From the NCBI GenBank assembly GCA_024364735.1, contig JAGFNQ010001192.1, positions 394,346 through 458,345 of the forward strand: 64,000 bases of DNA, in the 5' to 3' direction. Source of the DNA: Boesenbergia rotunda. Taxonomy: Eukaryota > Streptophyta > Magnoliopsida > Zingiberales > Zingiberaceae. The notes under the pieces are model-generated. The model saw only the letters and a list, made by a program, of their open reading frames with translations. It did not search any database and was not told where the DNA came from. A program made the position numbers and the translations under genes. This document shows positions 34,384 through 45,733 of this stretch, one piece after another; positions within the stretch are counted from its first letter, which is position 1, and each line of letters starts with the position of its first letter.

Positions 34384-34790
34384 TGTTGGATCGAGAGAAA
34401 CGATAGAGGGGGTGAATATTGTTAAACGCTTTTCGAATTAAGAACTAGAGCAAGTACGCAGCGGAATAAAAATAATCGCGAACACAGTTGGTTTTACTTG
34501 GTTCGGAGCCTAGGTCGACTCCTACTCCAAGGCCCACGGTCGTTGACCGTTTACTGGGGGCAATTATATATGTGCGCAATAATTCTTACAAAAAGATTAC
34601 AGTAGTAGTATAACAGAAATGAAATGACAGTTCTTCGTTACCGACGTCCGGTATGGGATGTTTCTCAGAGCAAAGGGACGTCGTCGGCGCTTGTGTGTCG
34701 AGTTGGGAGGTTTCTGGAGCAAAGCGCAGGAGCAGAAGAACGTAACAGCATTGGAAGAAGTGTTGTTCGAAGCCTTGGGGTCCAGGGCCT

Positions 34791-34797
34791 ATTTATA
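34791..34797 (-). promoter_or_regulatory. TATA box of the SIRE-like LTR
   Basis: The minus strand reads GGCTATAAATAGG, just downstream of the GC-rich dyad array. Confidence 0.75.
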
Positions 34798-34802
34798 GCC
34801 CC

Positions 34803-35090
34803 TGGGGGCGCCTGGGACGTCGGGGGCGCCCCCCCCCCCACGTGTCAGCCGATCCGACTTTCACTCGGTCAGCTTCTGATCCCTTCAAACTCGGGATCAG
34901 ATCTTGACGGGGGCGCCCGGGACGCTGGCTTCGCTGGGTTCGGCTTTGTTATCTTCAACTGGGGGCGCCCGGGAGCATGGGGGGCCCCCGGGAGCACGGG
35001 GGCGCCCAGCCCATAAGCTGTCGAAGCTCACTTTGCTTTACTTTGTTTTGTGTTCACCTTGGGGGCGCCCGGGACACTCCAGGCGCCCTA
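34803..35090 (-). repeat. GGGCGCCC dyad array in U3
   Basis: At least four GC-rich units of the GGGGGCGCCCGGGA...GGCGCCC type lie immediately upstream of the TATA box on the minus strand. Some have lost or altered one arm. Confidence 0.8.
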
Positions 35091-35354
35091 CTCAACCTTT
35101 GCCCCACTCCTTTGAGGCTCTCTGAGCTGCAGACACTCGTTCCTTCGGTCCTGCATCCAGGGTTAGTCCAAAACAACATAAAACAATAAGATGTTAGTTT
35201 ATACAGCCTTAGCTGTCTTGGTTCTAACTTTGGGTCTCCAAAATGGAAATCTAGGTCGAACCGACGCCTACTGTTCCCTCAACAGGGAACGCGTCCTCAC
35301 CTACTCCTCTCGGGAGAATGTACCTGATGCCAACCGGCTCCTCCGATTGGACTT

Positions 35355-35640
35355 TTGCCTAGCGGTCCTTCGCCAAGTCTTGGTTACCAAGCTGTCCTTC
35401 GCCTGGTGCCTAGCATTCCTTCACCAGGTCTTCAGTCCCAAGCTGTCCTTCGCCTGGTGCCTAGCAGTCCTTCGCTAGGGCTTCAGTATCCCAGCATTCC
35501 TTCGCCAGTGCCTAGCAGTCCTTCGCTAGGACTTTTTCCCTGGCATTCCTTCGCTAGTGCCTAGCAGTCCTTCGCTAGGACTTTTTACCTTGGCATTCCC
35601 TCGCCAGTGCCTAGCAGTCCTTCGCTAGGACTTTTTACCC
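35355..35640 (-). repeat. CCTAGC...GCTAGG dyad array in U3
   Basis: Units of about 30-55 bp contain CCTAGC-AGTCCTTC-GCTAGG and variants (GGCATTCC-TTCGCCAG). Five to six recognisable units are present. The array lies upstream of the GC dyads, the same order as in the solo LTR at 17839. Confidence 0.75.
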
Positions 35641-35743
35641 TGCACACTTGAGTAGCATGTTAGATGACAAATAAGACTTAACTTTTGAACCCTTTTGCCA
35701 TTATCAAAACTCAGGTTCGACTTGGGTGCTTTCTGCACCAACA

Positions 35744-35757
35744 ATCTCCCCCTTTTT
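35744..35757 (-). promoter_or_regulatory. Polypurine tract
   Basis: The minus strand reads AAAAAGGGGGAGAT directly before the LTR, the classic Copia plus-strand primer. The second copy has the same at 57956-57969. Confidence 0.88.
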
Positions 35758-35859
35758 GATTTATGGCAACCCTGGTTCAAAAAGTTAAGTTAATCAGAGC
35801 AAGTAAAAATTAAATTTTGTTCCCTCCCCCTGGAAGGAATCTCCCCCTAGATTTTTCAA

Positions 35860-36480
35860 AACTTCGTGGGGTTTTTGAAAATAAATTCTAAGTTTAAGGA
35901 TGGATTTTTACTTAGAATAATTTTCAACAGAAAATAATTTTGGTTGTCTATTTTGGAGAACTTGTAGAATTTTTAAGTTTAAATACTTAGAAAACTTAAG
36001 AAGGATTCTGAAAAACTTAAGTTTGAGTACTAAGAAAAATTTTGACGCCTTAAGTTTAAAGCACTCAAAGAAGTTTTGAAAACTTTAAGTTTTAGAGTAC
36101 TTAGTGAAATTTGAAAAACATAAGTACTTAGTAAAGTTTTGAAATACTTAGAGAGGGTTTGAAAACCTTAAGTACTTAGAAGAGTTTTGAAAAACTTAAG
36201 TACTTAGAGAAGTTTTGAAAAACTTAAGTACTTAGAGAAGTTTTGAAAACAGTTTTAAAAAACTTAAGTACTTAGCAAAGTTTTGAAAAACTTAAGTACT
36301 TAGTAAAGTTTTGAAATACTTAAGTACTTAGAAAAGTTTTGAAAAACTTAAGTACTTAGTAAAGTTTTGAAAAGCTTAAGTACTTAGTAAAGTTTTGAAA
36401 AGCTTAAGTACTTAGAAAAGTTTTGAACAACTTGAGTACTTAGAAAAAAACTTAGTAATTTTGAAAATTTTAATTAAGTA
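35860..36480. repeat. 28-bp AT-rich tandem repeat AAGTTTTGAAAAACTTAAGT
   Basis: A dozen or so degenerate units contain GTTTTGAAAAACTTAAGTAC followed by TTAG, between the polypurine tract and the env-like gene. CTTAAG and AAGTACTT are self-complementary. The second copy (58290-58700) has about two extra units. Confidence 0.85.
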
Positions 36481-37362
36481 CTTTTTGAATAAAGGATAGA
36501 GTTTGAAATTTTGAGAGTTGACGAAATTCTTAAAAATTTAAACTCTCATTGAAGAAGTTCTTAAAAAAATTTAAACTCTCTCCGTTCCTATCTCACCCCC
36601 TTTGCCATATATCAAACACAAATAAATATAGCAGAAATAGAATAATTAAATTGCATAAAGGAAAATAATTTGCATGATTTTGCTATACTGAACCAATTCA
36701 TGATGAGAATTAAACCAAATCAGTTTCATTTTCCTCTTTTAGGGACCTGTCTAACCCAATTAGCTACTTACTAACTGTTATAAACAGTAGTTTTCGCTAG
36801 GGTTAGTCAAGTTAAGTGTTCTGTTCAAGTTAGATTTTCTAAACTTAACACTTAACTTGATTACTGTGTAAGTTGTATTTAGTGCCCCAAGTACTGCAGA
36901 TGCACTGACTTAAAGCATCTTGAATTAAGGCAAAGACCTATGCATCTCAACCCTTTCTAAGTTATCAATCAAAGTACCCTAAGGTGCTTGTGAGATGCTG
37001 GCTTCTAAATCTATAGGTGCATGCATTTCTAGGGTTAGGGCCTAGGCTAAGTCCATTTTCGAAAAAACCCTAGTTTTGAAAGGGGGTAGTTTTGAATATA
37101 AAACTAAGTGAAAGACTTTATTTTAAAACTTTTCAAAACTAAGTAAAAGCTGATTTTGAAAGCATTTAAAAATTTCTTTAAAACTGATTTGAGTAAGAAA
37201 ACCAATAGTAGACTTAACCTATTCTACCAAGCATAGTAAAGATCAGATACTCAAGTCAAATAAGTAGTCAAACAAAATAGGTTAACTGGTCAAATAGGGG
37301 TCCGGTAGAGTCAAACATGAGTCAAGTTTTAGTTACTTAGTACAATGTTGAAAATAGTCTAA
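36481..37362 (-). other. Non-coding sequence 3' of the env-like gene
   Basis: AT-rich sequence with no gene. It is almost identical in the second copy (58741-59628). Confidence 0.7.
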
Positions 37363-38899
37363 CTATGAAGAAGGGCCAAGGTGGTCAGATGAGCCAGGCT
37401 GCCATGATCTGAGAAGCGACATCATCTCAATGTATCGTGCATCGGCCACCTCTCGATCGACTCTACAAGCGTCCATCTGCTCGATGTGATAGGCCTCGAC
37501 CTCCTCTCGGAGACTGTGGATCTCAGTCTGCATTTGTGTGAAGTGTTGGTCGATGCTCGGTGGTGGAGGCTGATCTATATGGTCCCGTATCTCTGCTGCG
37601 AGATCAGCAACGTCAACGTCTACCTCCTCGTCTGAGTCGATCGGAGCCCCGGCTTGCTGTCGTCTCCAACTCAAAACCCAGGTGGCCGATACCTCTAGAC
37701 CAGCTAAAGAGAAGTTCCTAAATCCTATCTCATCAAAATCGGTCATCGCGGTTATTTCACCCATGGTAATGTCACGACCGTGGTGATGAAGGAGGGAGGT
37801 GATGATGTGGCAGAATGGAGTGCGCACTCGTCCCTGGGTCGTAACACTGGACGCATGTAGAATAGTATGAAACATGTGTAGCCCAATGTCAATGTCAAGG
37901 TGATGGATCAAGGCATACAGAAGGAAGGCATGAAAAGGTCGCATGGTCGCGACATCTCTAGTGGAGAGTGGTAAGATACAGTGGACCAGGACTCTGTACA
38001 GGGCGTAGTCCTGTGCCTGAAGGTTAACGGACTGGAATCATCTATCTGCGGGGAATCTAGCTTCCCTATAGAAATAGGAGTGAAGAGTGTCTAAAGCAAT
38101 GTGGGAGTAGGGAGGATCAAATGGAGGATTCCTAGGTGGATAGCAACAAAAGGTGGACTGGGAGGGTCGTAGTCCAAGGAATCGGTTTAGCAAGGTAGGA
38201 GTGATCGATAAGGGTATCCCTTGAACAGTAGTGATAAACATGAAATTGTTTTGTCGAACTATGTTATTATAAAATTCTACACATAAGGATATGTTAATGG
38301 TATGAGTGCAGAATACTAGATTATCTAATTGATAGAAGTTTATAACGTTCATGGCTAAGGGACATGATTGGGTAAAGAAATGTCTGTTAAGATAACTTGT
38401 TTTAATAGGCTTGTAAGTTGTTCGAGCGAACTTATTACACAGTTCTAGAGTCGGGAACCTAGGGTCGGGACTGAGAGTAGCGAGCCTGATCAGATCTTTC
38501 AGAAGGAGAGGGATAACTGCGAGAGGAAGCTTGTCACATATCCAGAATTCAGAAATTCAGAATTGATTGCGTAGGGTGCCAAGTGCGTGCCAAGTGCGTG
38601 TTGAAGTCTTCGAAGCTGATTTGATCCTGTGGCCCAGCTGGAATTTCCTTGAGTTGGACGAGCAGATGTCAGTTGCTGAAAATTCACAAAAGTGCCAACT
38701 GCAGGGATAAATTTAAAATTTAAAAAAAAAACCTAGGGTCGGGACTCGATTCGGTACCGGGGTTCGTTTGGTTTGCTCGGCGTTTTCTAAGTTGAGAGAC
38801 ATGCATTTATAAGAAATGAATTAAGAAAATAATTCTAAATGTAAAAGGAATTAGGAAAGTAATTCTAAATGCATATAACAAATCATACCGAGGAGGCAT
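37363..38899 (-). pseudogene. Env-like / plant-transposon-protein gene, copy 1, disrupted
   Basis: On the minus strand a short first exon (ATG at 38899, MPPR) is followed by a likely 102-base intron (38888-38787, GTATGA...CAACTTAG). A long second exon continues in a basic style (RKRRANQTNP) into VINFYQLDNLVF and ITPTLLNRFLGL. Those motifs fit the putative plant transposon protein family and SIRE env-like ORFs. The C-terminus is acidic and coiled-coil-like (FTQMQTEIHSLREEVEAYHI). Three lesions or differences: a poly(A)-tailed insertion at 38473-38730, a TGA at 38040-38038 where copy 2 has CGA, and a long Pro/Gln hinge that is intact. Where copy 2 has TAA (60543-60541), this copy has GAA. The function in the element is unknown. 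Confidence 0.75.
38457..38746 (+). mobile_element. Poly(A)-tailed 258-bp insertion with 16-bp target duplication
   Basis: ACCTAGGGTCGGGACT occurs at both 38457-38472 and 38731-38746. The 258 bases between end in an A run. Copy 2 has one copy of the 16-mer and nothing else (60711-60750), which is a clean empty site. These are marks of LINE-driven insertion, so this is a SINE or a retroposed transcript fragment. A B-box-like CTTCGAAGC lies inside, but I could not find a convincing A box. Confidence 0.82.
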
Positions 38900-39003
38900 G
38901 GTTGAGATTGAGGAAGCACAAGTGTCACTTGATCTTCTTGGAAGGAAGGAAGGGAGGAAGGAGAATGGTTTTTGGTGTGGGAAGATGAGGGGGTTCGGAT
39001 GCC

Positions 39004-39270
39004 TTTTTATAGGCAGGTTATTGGGGGCGCCCGGGAGCTCCCGGGCGCCCAGGACAGTGGTCTCTGCCATGGCAGAGACTGGGGCTGATTAGGGGCGCCC
39101 GGAGTGGTCCGGGCGCCCTGGTCAGGCTGACTTTGCAGCTTTTGCTGCATTGACTGTGATGGGGGCGCCCGCGTTGTTCCGGGCGCCCTGACCAAAGGAT
39201 TAAAGGCAGCTTTTTGCCTTGAGAGAAGATAAAGTCATGGGGGGCGCCCGAGGAGTCACGGACGCCCGGA
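39004..39270 (-). promoter_or_regulatory. Internal promoter-like module of the env-like gene, copy 1
   Basis: On the minus strand, four GC-rich dyads (39026-39053, 39091-39118, 39160-39190 and 39239-39270) lead to CCTATAAAAAGG (TATA at 39011-39004), and the first ATG is about 105 bases further. The first unit is a 26-base perfect palindrome, and the second has 11-bp arms around GTGG. The dyads are of the same family as in this element's own LTR. Confidence 0.7.
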
Positions 39271-39306
39271 GTGTATAGGAAGTGACAAATTTGATGTCTT
39301 GTCATT

Positions 39307-39420
39307 GTTTGACCATGGTTGAGTTGGTTTGACTATGGTTTGACTGCTTTGACTATGGTTTGACTACTTTGACTATGGTTTGACTATGTTGACTATGGTT
39401 TGACCACGTTGACCATGATT
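39307..39420. repeat. Cluster of ten TTGAC[C/T] W-box-like sites
   Basis: TTTGACTATGG and close variants repeat about every 11-12 bases, directly upstream of the dyads and TATA box of the env-like gene. TTGAC[C/T] is the core bound by WRKY factors. Copy 2 has the same cluster (61281-61400) with one more site. Confidence 0.75.
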
Positions 39421-39740
39421 TGAATGCTTTCTGAACTACAGGATTAAACCACAATATAGGTATTAAAGGAATTACAAATGAGTTTAATTTTACTGTCTCA
39501 CCCAATCTAGGGTTTTCAATCACGTTGGCATTACAGGTTTTGTGAGACAGGTTCTGATAAGTAAAATTATTTTGAAAAATTATTTTGAAAATCTTAAATT
39601 AATTTTTGAAAACAATTGAATTTATTTTGGAAAGAATGTTTAAATCTACAAGTAACTAAAAGTTTGTGTTAGATTTGAATTTGACAAGGAGTAATTTAAA
39701 TTTGAATTTCAAAAATTGGCTTCCAGGTCTTGGCGAGTAA
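39421..39740 (-). other. Non-coding SIRE-like sequence upstream of the env promoter
   Basis: AT-rich, no gene. It ends GGCGAGTAA where the older tRNA-Asp-primed element begins. The same junction exists at 61714/61715. Confidence 0.65.
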
Positions 39741-42623
39741 TGGACCCAAAATAGACTGTCACGAATGTGGGTCCATCAGATTTAGAATATTTGTAAATGC
39801 TGGAAACCCTTTTTGCAATCAAAAATATGAAAATGTAGTAAAGGGGTCACAGGTCGTATTTTTCCTCGGGACTAGTTGACGTTGTGTTTGATTCGAGCTC
39901 GTGTTTATGTGTCGTTTGTGAATTTTGGGTTTCAAATAAATATTTGGGTTTTAGTTTCAATGAGAAATGAAAATGCAATGAAAATAGAGGAAACTTAGCT
40001 AATAAGCTAAACAAGTGATGGCATTTAATGATTCAACCAATGGACCACTTAATCAAACAATACAATGTTGCGAAATTCAGGAATTAAACTGATTCCAATT
40101 GCAAGAGTTCATTACAGATTGTGTGCAACTTGGAAAGTTCCATTAAAAGCAACCCTAATGCGAAACAAGTGAGACAAAACATATTTTGACAGTTTTCGAC
40201 TAAACCAAATGCTAGCACCTTGAACCTAGTTGCAAAATTTAAAATACAATTCAGAACAAACCCAATGCGAATGAGATGATTTCAGGCTCAATAATACATT
40301 AAAAATAGGCTTAGTCTTGATACAAATCAGTGCCAAAAACAGTTGGCACGCAGAGGAAACATTTGTGCCAAAGCCAATGCTTTTATGCCAAGGGTGAGGC
40401 TGACAATTCGGAATTGAACGAATCGATTAAGCTGGAAAAGCACAACTGTGAATTCAGTGATATGCAGGGATAAATGAAGACATTCAGACTCCAACAGACT
40501 AATCAAAACAGATGTTGAAAAACTTGACACAACCACAACTGCAGAAACTGCAGTAAACTGCAGGAACGTTGCAGAAATTCAGAAACATACAGACAGGTAT
40601 GGAGCTACAAGTTGGATGCAAATTCAAACTAAACAACTGAAATTAAGTGCAAAAGAGTTCGAATGCAAAGCTTCCTTGATATAGCTTCAGCAGCTACAAT
40701 TTAAAATTGCAGAAATGAATTGGGTACAGAATTGAAACTGGAATGCAGAATTGGAATTTGATTCGATCAAGCTGATACAAATGCAGAGGTTAATACTAAA
40801 TCTTTGTAAATTACCCCAGCTATAATGTATAAATGCAAGAGAAGACTCACATCTACTGGATACCAAGTTCAGTTGCTGAAAGAGAGGGCTGATACGCAGG
40901 TTTTTAGAGCAGAAACGCAGGAGTTCAGAACTTATTTGCAGAAATGCAGCTTCTAATTAAATTCGAAGACAACAACCAACTAAGATCAAGTTCACAATTC
41001 TAGTGTTTGAAAAATGATTCAGAAAAGCTAGGTTTATGGATGCGAAATTCAAAATCAAATACTGAAACTTTCAGACACTGGATTGATACGCAGAAAAATA
41101 GGCTTAGGAAACTGATACGTAAGGAAAGGAAATGGCACACAAACAATTAAACATAAAAGAAATTGAAACTAGAAGCTATTGTTCACTAAACGAGTTCCCT
41201 AGCTAATTACTAGCAGAATTTAAAACCTAATTAAGGGCAGAAAACAAATTCAGAAACTGAAACTAGGTGGCTGAATCGAAAATTCAAAAACAGAGCAGTT
41301 ACAGAAATTTGAATTGCAGCTAATACAATGAAAATTAACTAATACTAAATCTCAATCTCTCATCTCAGCTCAAAACCCCTTGCTGTCACTCAAGAATGAA
41401 CCTTGAATTGAGAAAGTAGCAATCCATACAAGAAAATTACAGCAGCTGAATAAAATGTTCAGAAATGAAATGGCACGCATGCAGAAATGAAAATTACATC
41501 TAAAACTCGAAAATTCAATAAGAAAACTATCCTCAATCACTCTATTAGGTCAAGAACTCCTTGTTCGTCACGCAAGGGTGAGCCTCGAACCCGTAAGCTC
41601 AGCAACCCATTGAAAAACAGCTCTGCGATTCAAATCCAGCTCACACTCTGAACCAAACTGAATTCCCAAGCGATTACCTCAATCAAGCCTTGTCCAATTG
41701 CGCGGATGATTTGGGGATGAACCAAGCACTCCAGGGAACCCCTCTGAACTGCTCGGGTGGATGAAGGATGGAGCAAAACCGAGATTGAAGCAATCGAAGG
41801 CAGAACCGAGGAAACCCTCACTCGGCTCTGTTTTGACCAATTCGGAGCTGGATTTTCACCAAGAACCCTTCCCAATGGCCTAGCAATTGATCTGGTAGAA
41901 GAATTGAGGGGTCGCGCCCCTTGGATGAAGAAAATCTTGAAGAAAAAAACTAAGAACAGCTGAAGAACTGCGTTGCGGTGAAGAAGACGCGACGAGCTGA
42001 AAGCTGTGGAGAAGTTTGATTAAATACATAAGAATGGATGGCCCAGATTGATTTGAATGAATCCAACAGCTGATCTTGCTCTGATTTAAGCCAAACTTTG
42101 ATGATGATGATCAGGGGTCAGGATCTGCCTCGTGGTAGCTCGGATCCACCAGATGTACAACGGATGGTCCAGATCAACCTAATCTTTGAATGGATGATCT
42201 AGAGCCCTCCGAGCTTGATCCAACGGTTGAATGAGCTCTGATTGGGATGAAACCTTCAGATCTTGATCATAATGCTTGATCAACCATAATCCTAGCTCGG
42301 ATTGCTTCAGATAGTCCCGAATGGCTCAGATCTAGCCGCTTTTGAATCGGACGGCCCGGATTAATCCGAAACTTGATAACTCAATCTGGGTCCTCTTCCG
42401 ACTCAAGTTTGACCCAGTATGCCCTAGGTCCAGGATCCTTTCATGCCTACAAAAATAGATCAAAAATTTAGTGGCCAAATAATCCAAAAATGTACAATTT
42501 TGCAATTAAGTCCAAAATAAGAGGAAGTCCTAAAACCTAGGGAAAAATCATAATTAAGCAAGTAAAACATGGGTCAAACATGGATTTTAGCAATTAAAAT
42601 AATCAACAAAATGGTACTTATCA
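39741..42623 (-). repeat. 3' LTR of the older element
   Basis: In plus orientation it starts TGGACCCAAAATAG and ends GGTACTTATCA, 2883 bp. It aligns throughout with the young LTRs (for example GATCTGCCTCGTGGTAGCTC and GGGGTCGCGCCCCTTGGATG). Short open frames such as one near 41760 are not supported as genes. Confidence 0.82.
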
Positions 42624-45600
42624 ACTCCCCCACACTTAAGCTTGTGCGTCTCGCGAAACCACTAAGTATATATCCCCTAGATTTTCTTAAGCATTATTAG
42701 AAGCAAATGAAAAGAAATTACCTAAGGTTGTCAATTCTCATAAATCTAAGCTCTATGGATTAGTATCTCGTCCTTAAATCAACAACTTAGCCTTTTCATC
42801 CATCATGATTCATTGAGATGAATTTAACTCACTAGTCTTTCAAGGAAAATTTTGGGTGGCTCTCTTCTTATGTTCTAAGTTGATGATGGAAGTGGAGCTC
42901 ACTCAAACACACATGCTTCTTGCACTACCATAGGCTTGCTTATTGTCTACTCTCCACCATTATTCATGATTAGGATCAACATCTACAAAAACAAGTGAAA
43001 ACATGAAAAATGGTAAGAAATTGAGTAAAAGCCAAGAAATTGGAAAAATTGATAAAGTGGAAGACTTGAGTGCTCAAGTATGTTTCCAATGTGCTTTGCC
43101 CCTCTTGTCAGTCCTCTAGTGAAATCAAAAGTTTGATGGAGTAAAACTTGGATAATGCTTTTCATTTGGATGAAGAAAACTCCATTTGTTCTCAATGTGC
43201 CAATTCTTGTCTATTGCGTGCCAACTTGTTTTGTTCCCTCTTCTTTTCAGATTTTTTTCTTTCTTTTATCCTCTAGCAAGGTCAGAATGTATTGGAGCAA
43301 GGCTTAAATCTGGATGAGAGAAACTTCAATGATTTAATAGTGCCAAGTCTTCATTTGTGTGCCACTTTATCTCTCTTTTCTCTTCCAAACTGTTTTCTGT
43401 TTTCTTTTCTTTTCTGCATTTGGTCTTAGCTGCTAATTGCTTTCTTTATTCAGTCATGATATGCTCAGCTCCATCTCAGAATCATCTCCAATCCATCTAG
43501 CAATCAATTGGTAGTGGAGAGTTCAAACAACTCAACTAAAGAATTTGCTTCACAATTTTTTTCTTCAACCTGTTTTCTTCTCTTTTTTTCTGCTCTTAAT
43601 TCTTCTACTGGAGCATTGCAGATCAGATTTAAATCAGAAAACGTGAGAGATCAAGTAACAATTAGAAAATTAGATGCTCCGCATACAATCCTCACTAAAC
43701 TCCTCTTGTCATTCACTCTTGATACAAATCCTTCATGAGTTGGCACACTTCTTTAATTTTTTTCTTTTTCCTTCTGTTTTAAGTCCAGCATCTACGATAG
43801 ATTCAGTTCAAGTCTCTGATTTCTCCAAACAATTAGGATCAATTAGGACTTGCATCTAAGGGTAGTGGAAGCCTTAAGTGCTTCACTTTGGAATTCGGCA
43901 CTAAATTTTTCCTTCTTCTTCTGTTCTGATTTCATCCAATTTTCGTCACTTGAAATTTGCTTCCAACTAGATTTTTCAGTTCTGTCCTGACCTAGAAAGC
44001 TTCCAATAGAGAGGCTGCTGCAATTTAGAACTACTGCAGACAAGAGCTTTTACCCGAAACTTGACATATCCTTCACTTTTGGCACAGATTTCTGCCTTGA
44101 ATTCAGATCTGTCCCGACCTAGAAATTCAACAACAGCTCCCAACAGATTTTCAGCACCTTGCAGCTTACCTTGCCTTCAGTTTTTATCATTTCAACAGCT
44201 CATGTCAAGCCTCGGCAGCATCCTTTTCCATGCAATTCAGATTTCTCCAATTGTTAGCAAACTTTGCATTTAGTTTAGATTTCTGCACAGCTGAATTCCA
44301 GATTTTCTCACAATGTTTCTGATTTTCCACAGCTACGTTTTAGACTTCCTGGTAGCTGGTAAAAGTCTACTTCTCAATTTTCCACAGCTATACTTGTAGT
44401 TAAGCCCAGAATTTCCTGCTTCTCAGCTTCTTCTCAGCTTCATTTCAGGCTGCGTTCGGCTTCCATTTAATGGTTTCGGCACTTCAATTCAGCTAACCTG
44501 CTGCCTTTGCAGAATTTTCTAATCTCTTGTCAGCAACCTCGCATTGGTTTCAAACTAGTTCAGGTCAGAATAACTCTGTTCAATTTCTGCACTGCACAGA
44601 TTTTTTTTTCTTTTGTTCCCCTTCTAAATGGCACAGATTTTTCCATTGCTTCAGATGTATACAACTTCAATTGTGTTCAGCTACGCTTCCTTATCAGAAC
44701 TAGCTTCCAATCACACTGCCGTGAGCATTCAAATGGACTGATCAGCACATTTGGCACAAAGAAATGGCAACTCCAAGTCTCATTGTAGATTTTCTTCTTC
44801 TTTGTTCTTTACTGATTTTTTTCTTTAGGCCAGCTACTTGTTCAATCATTATGTGCTTGAATTCTGATCAGAGTCAGCTTCACTCCAAACTTCCGTGAGC
44901 TTCAAATGAATGCTACTTGCTGTTTTTGGTTTCCAATTTTTCCTACTTGTCTTTAGCTGCAATTTTTTTTCTTTTGAGATGGTGCAATTGTTTCAAACTT
45001 TGCTTGCCACTTAAATCTTCAAAGTATGATAGGGAATTTAGATCTCCAATTGCTTCCATCTCTCTTGCTCATTCTTAACACTAAACTCACTCAAACTCAT
45101 TCTTTTGGCTTTAACTTAACAAAAAAAAATTCTTTTGGCTCAAAATGCCTCCTTGATACCAAATCTTTCCAAAACACTAGTCACTCCCCCACACTTATAT
45201 CTTTGTCCGTCTCGGGCAAGTAGCATTAAGAAACATTCTAAACAACAAGTCCATAGATAAAAATTGGGGTTAAGAGTAGGAATAAGGAAAGACAAATAGA
45301 ATAGACATGATTAGTGCCAAAAATTGGTATAGAAAGGGAAATAAACTGAAATATGGCATAGATGTGATCCAATCATTGAAATATGGCTTAGAAAGAACCT
45401 AAGCAAGTTCTAGAGTACAATGACACGTGTGTATCACAAAAATAAGGGTAATTCTCACTAGGCAAAAAAAATAATTCATCTCAAGTTCTCAATTAAGAAT
45501 CTAAAACCAAGTAGTACTCAAGCATCCAAGAATTCATCCATTAGCTCAAACCCTAAGTTTTGACAACCAAATTTAATCTATTTCCCAAAAGACTCTAAAA

Positions 45601-45733
45601 TACTATGGGATAACCTAGAGGGATACTTTTATTTCTACTCATGCAAGAAAAAGTAACAAAAGAAATAACAAGGTATTTACAATGACTCCTATTCGTCCTA
45701 CTCTACTCATGCATTTATTAGCAAGGACTCAAT
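42624..45733 (-). other. Internal non-coding region of the older element
   Basis: It starts with the polypurine tract (AAGTGTGGGGGAGT on the minus strand, 42637-42624). A second copy of the tract is at 45196-45183, both followed by related CGTCTCG-containing sequence. Between them lies T/C-rich, low-complexity DNA with many CTTCA and TTTCT words and no gene. A T-rich stretch of this kind is also found in the young element. Confidence 0.7.

Larger units (their letters stand above)
34384..35743 (-). repeat. 3' LTR of the SIRE-like element, copy 1
   Basis: It runs from TGTTGGATCGAGAG to CTGCACCAACA in plus orientation, 1360 bp. The end sequence is the reverse complement of the solo LTR ends at 17839-19161, so the two are relatives. 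On the minus strand it holds CCTAGC...GCTAGG dyads (35355-35640), GGGCGCCC dyads (34803-35090) and then the TATA box (34791-34797). Confidence 0.88.
34384..39740 (-). mobile_element. SIRE/Maximus-like Copia element, 3' part (copy 1)
   Basis: Read on the minus strand, the order is a promoter module, an env-like gene, AT-rich repeats, a polypurine tract and the 3' LTR. It inserted into the 3' LTR of LARD-like element 2. Gag and pol are absent on this side because the older tRNA-Asp-primed element cuts in at 39741. A near-identical second copy of most of it is at 57117-61714. Confidence 0.82.

Noticed and set aside
34624..35478. Several open frames of 70-130 residues on the plus strand
   Set aside because: They lie in GC-rich dyads and CCTAGC repeats of an LTR, antisense to the element.
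41757..41963. Small open frames in the older LTR
   Set aside because: Not kept in the aligned young LTRs; consistent with chance.
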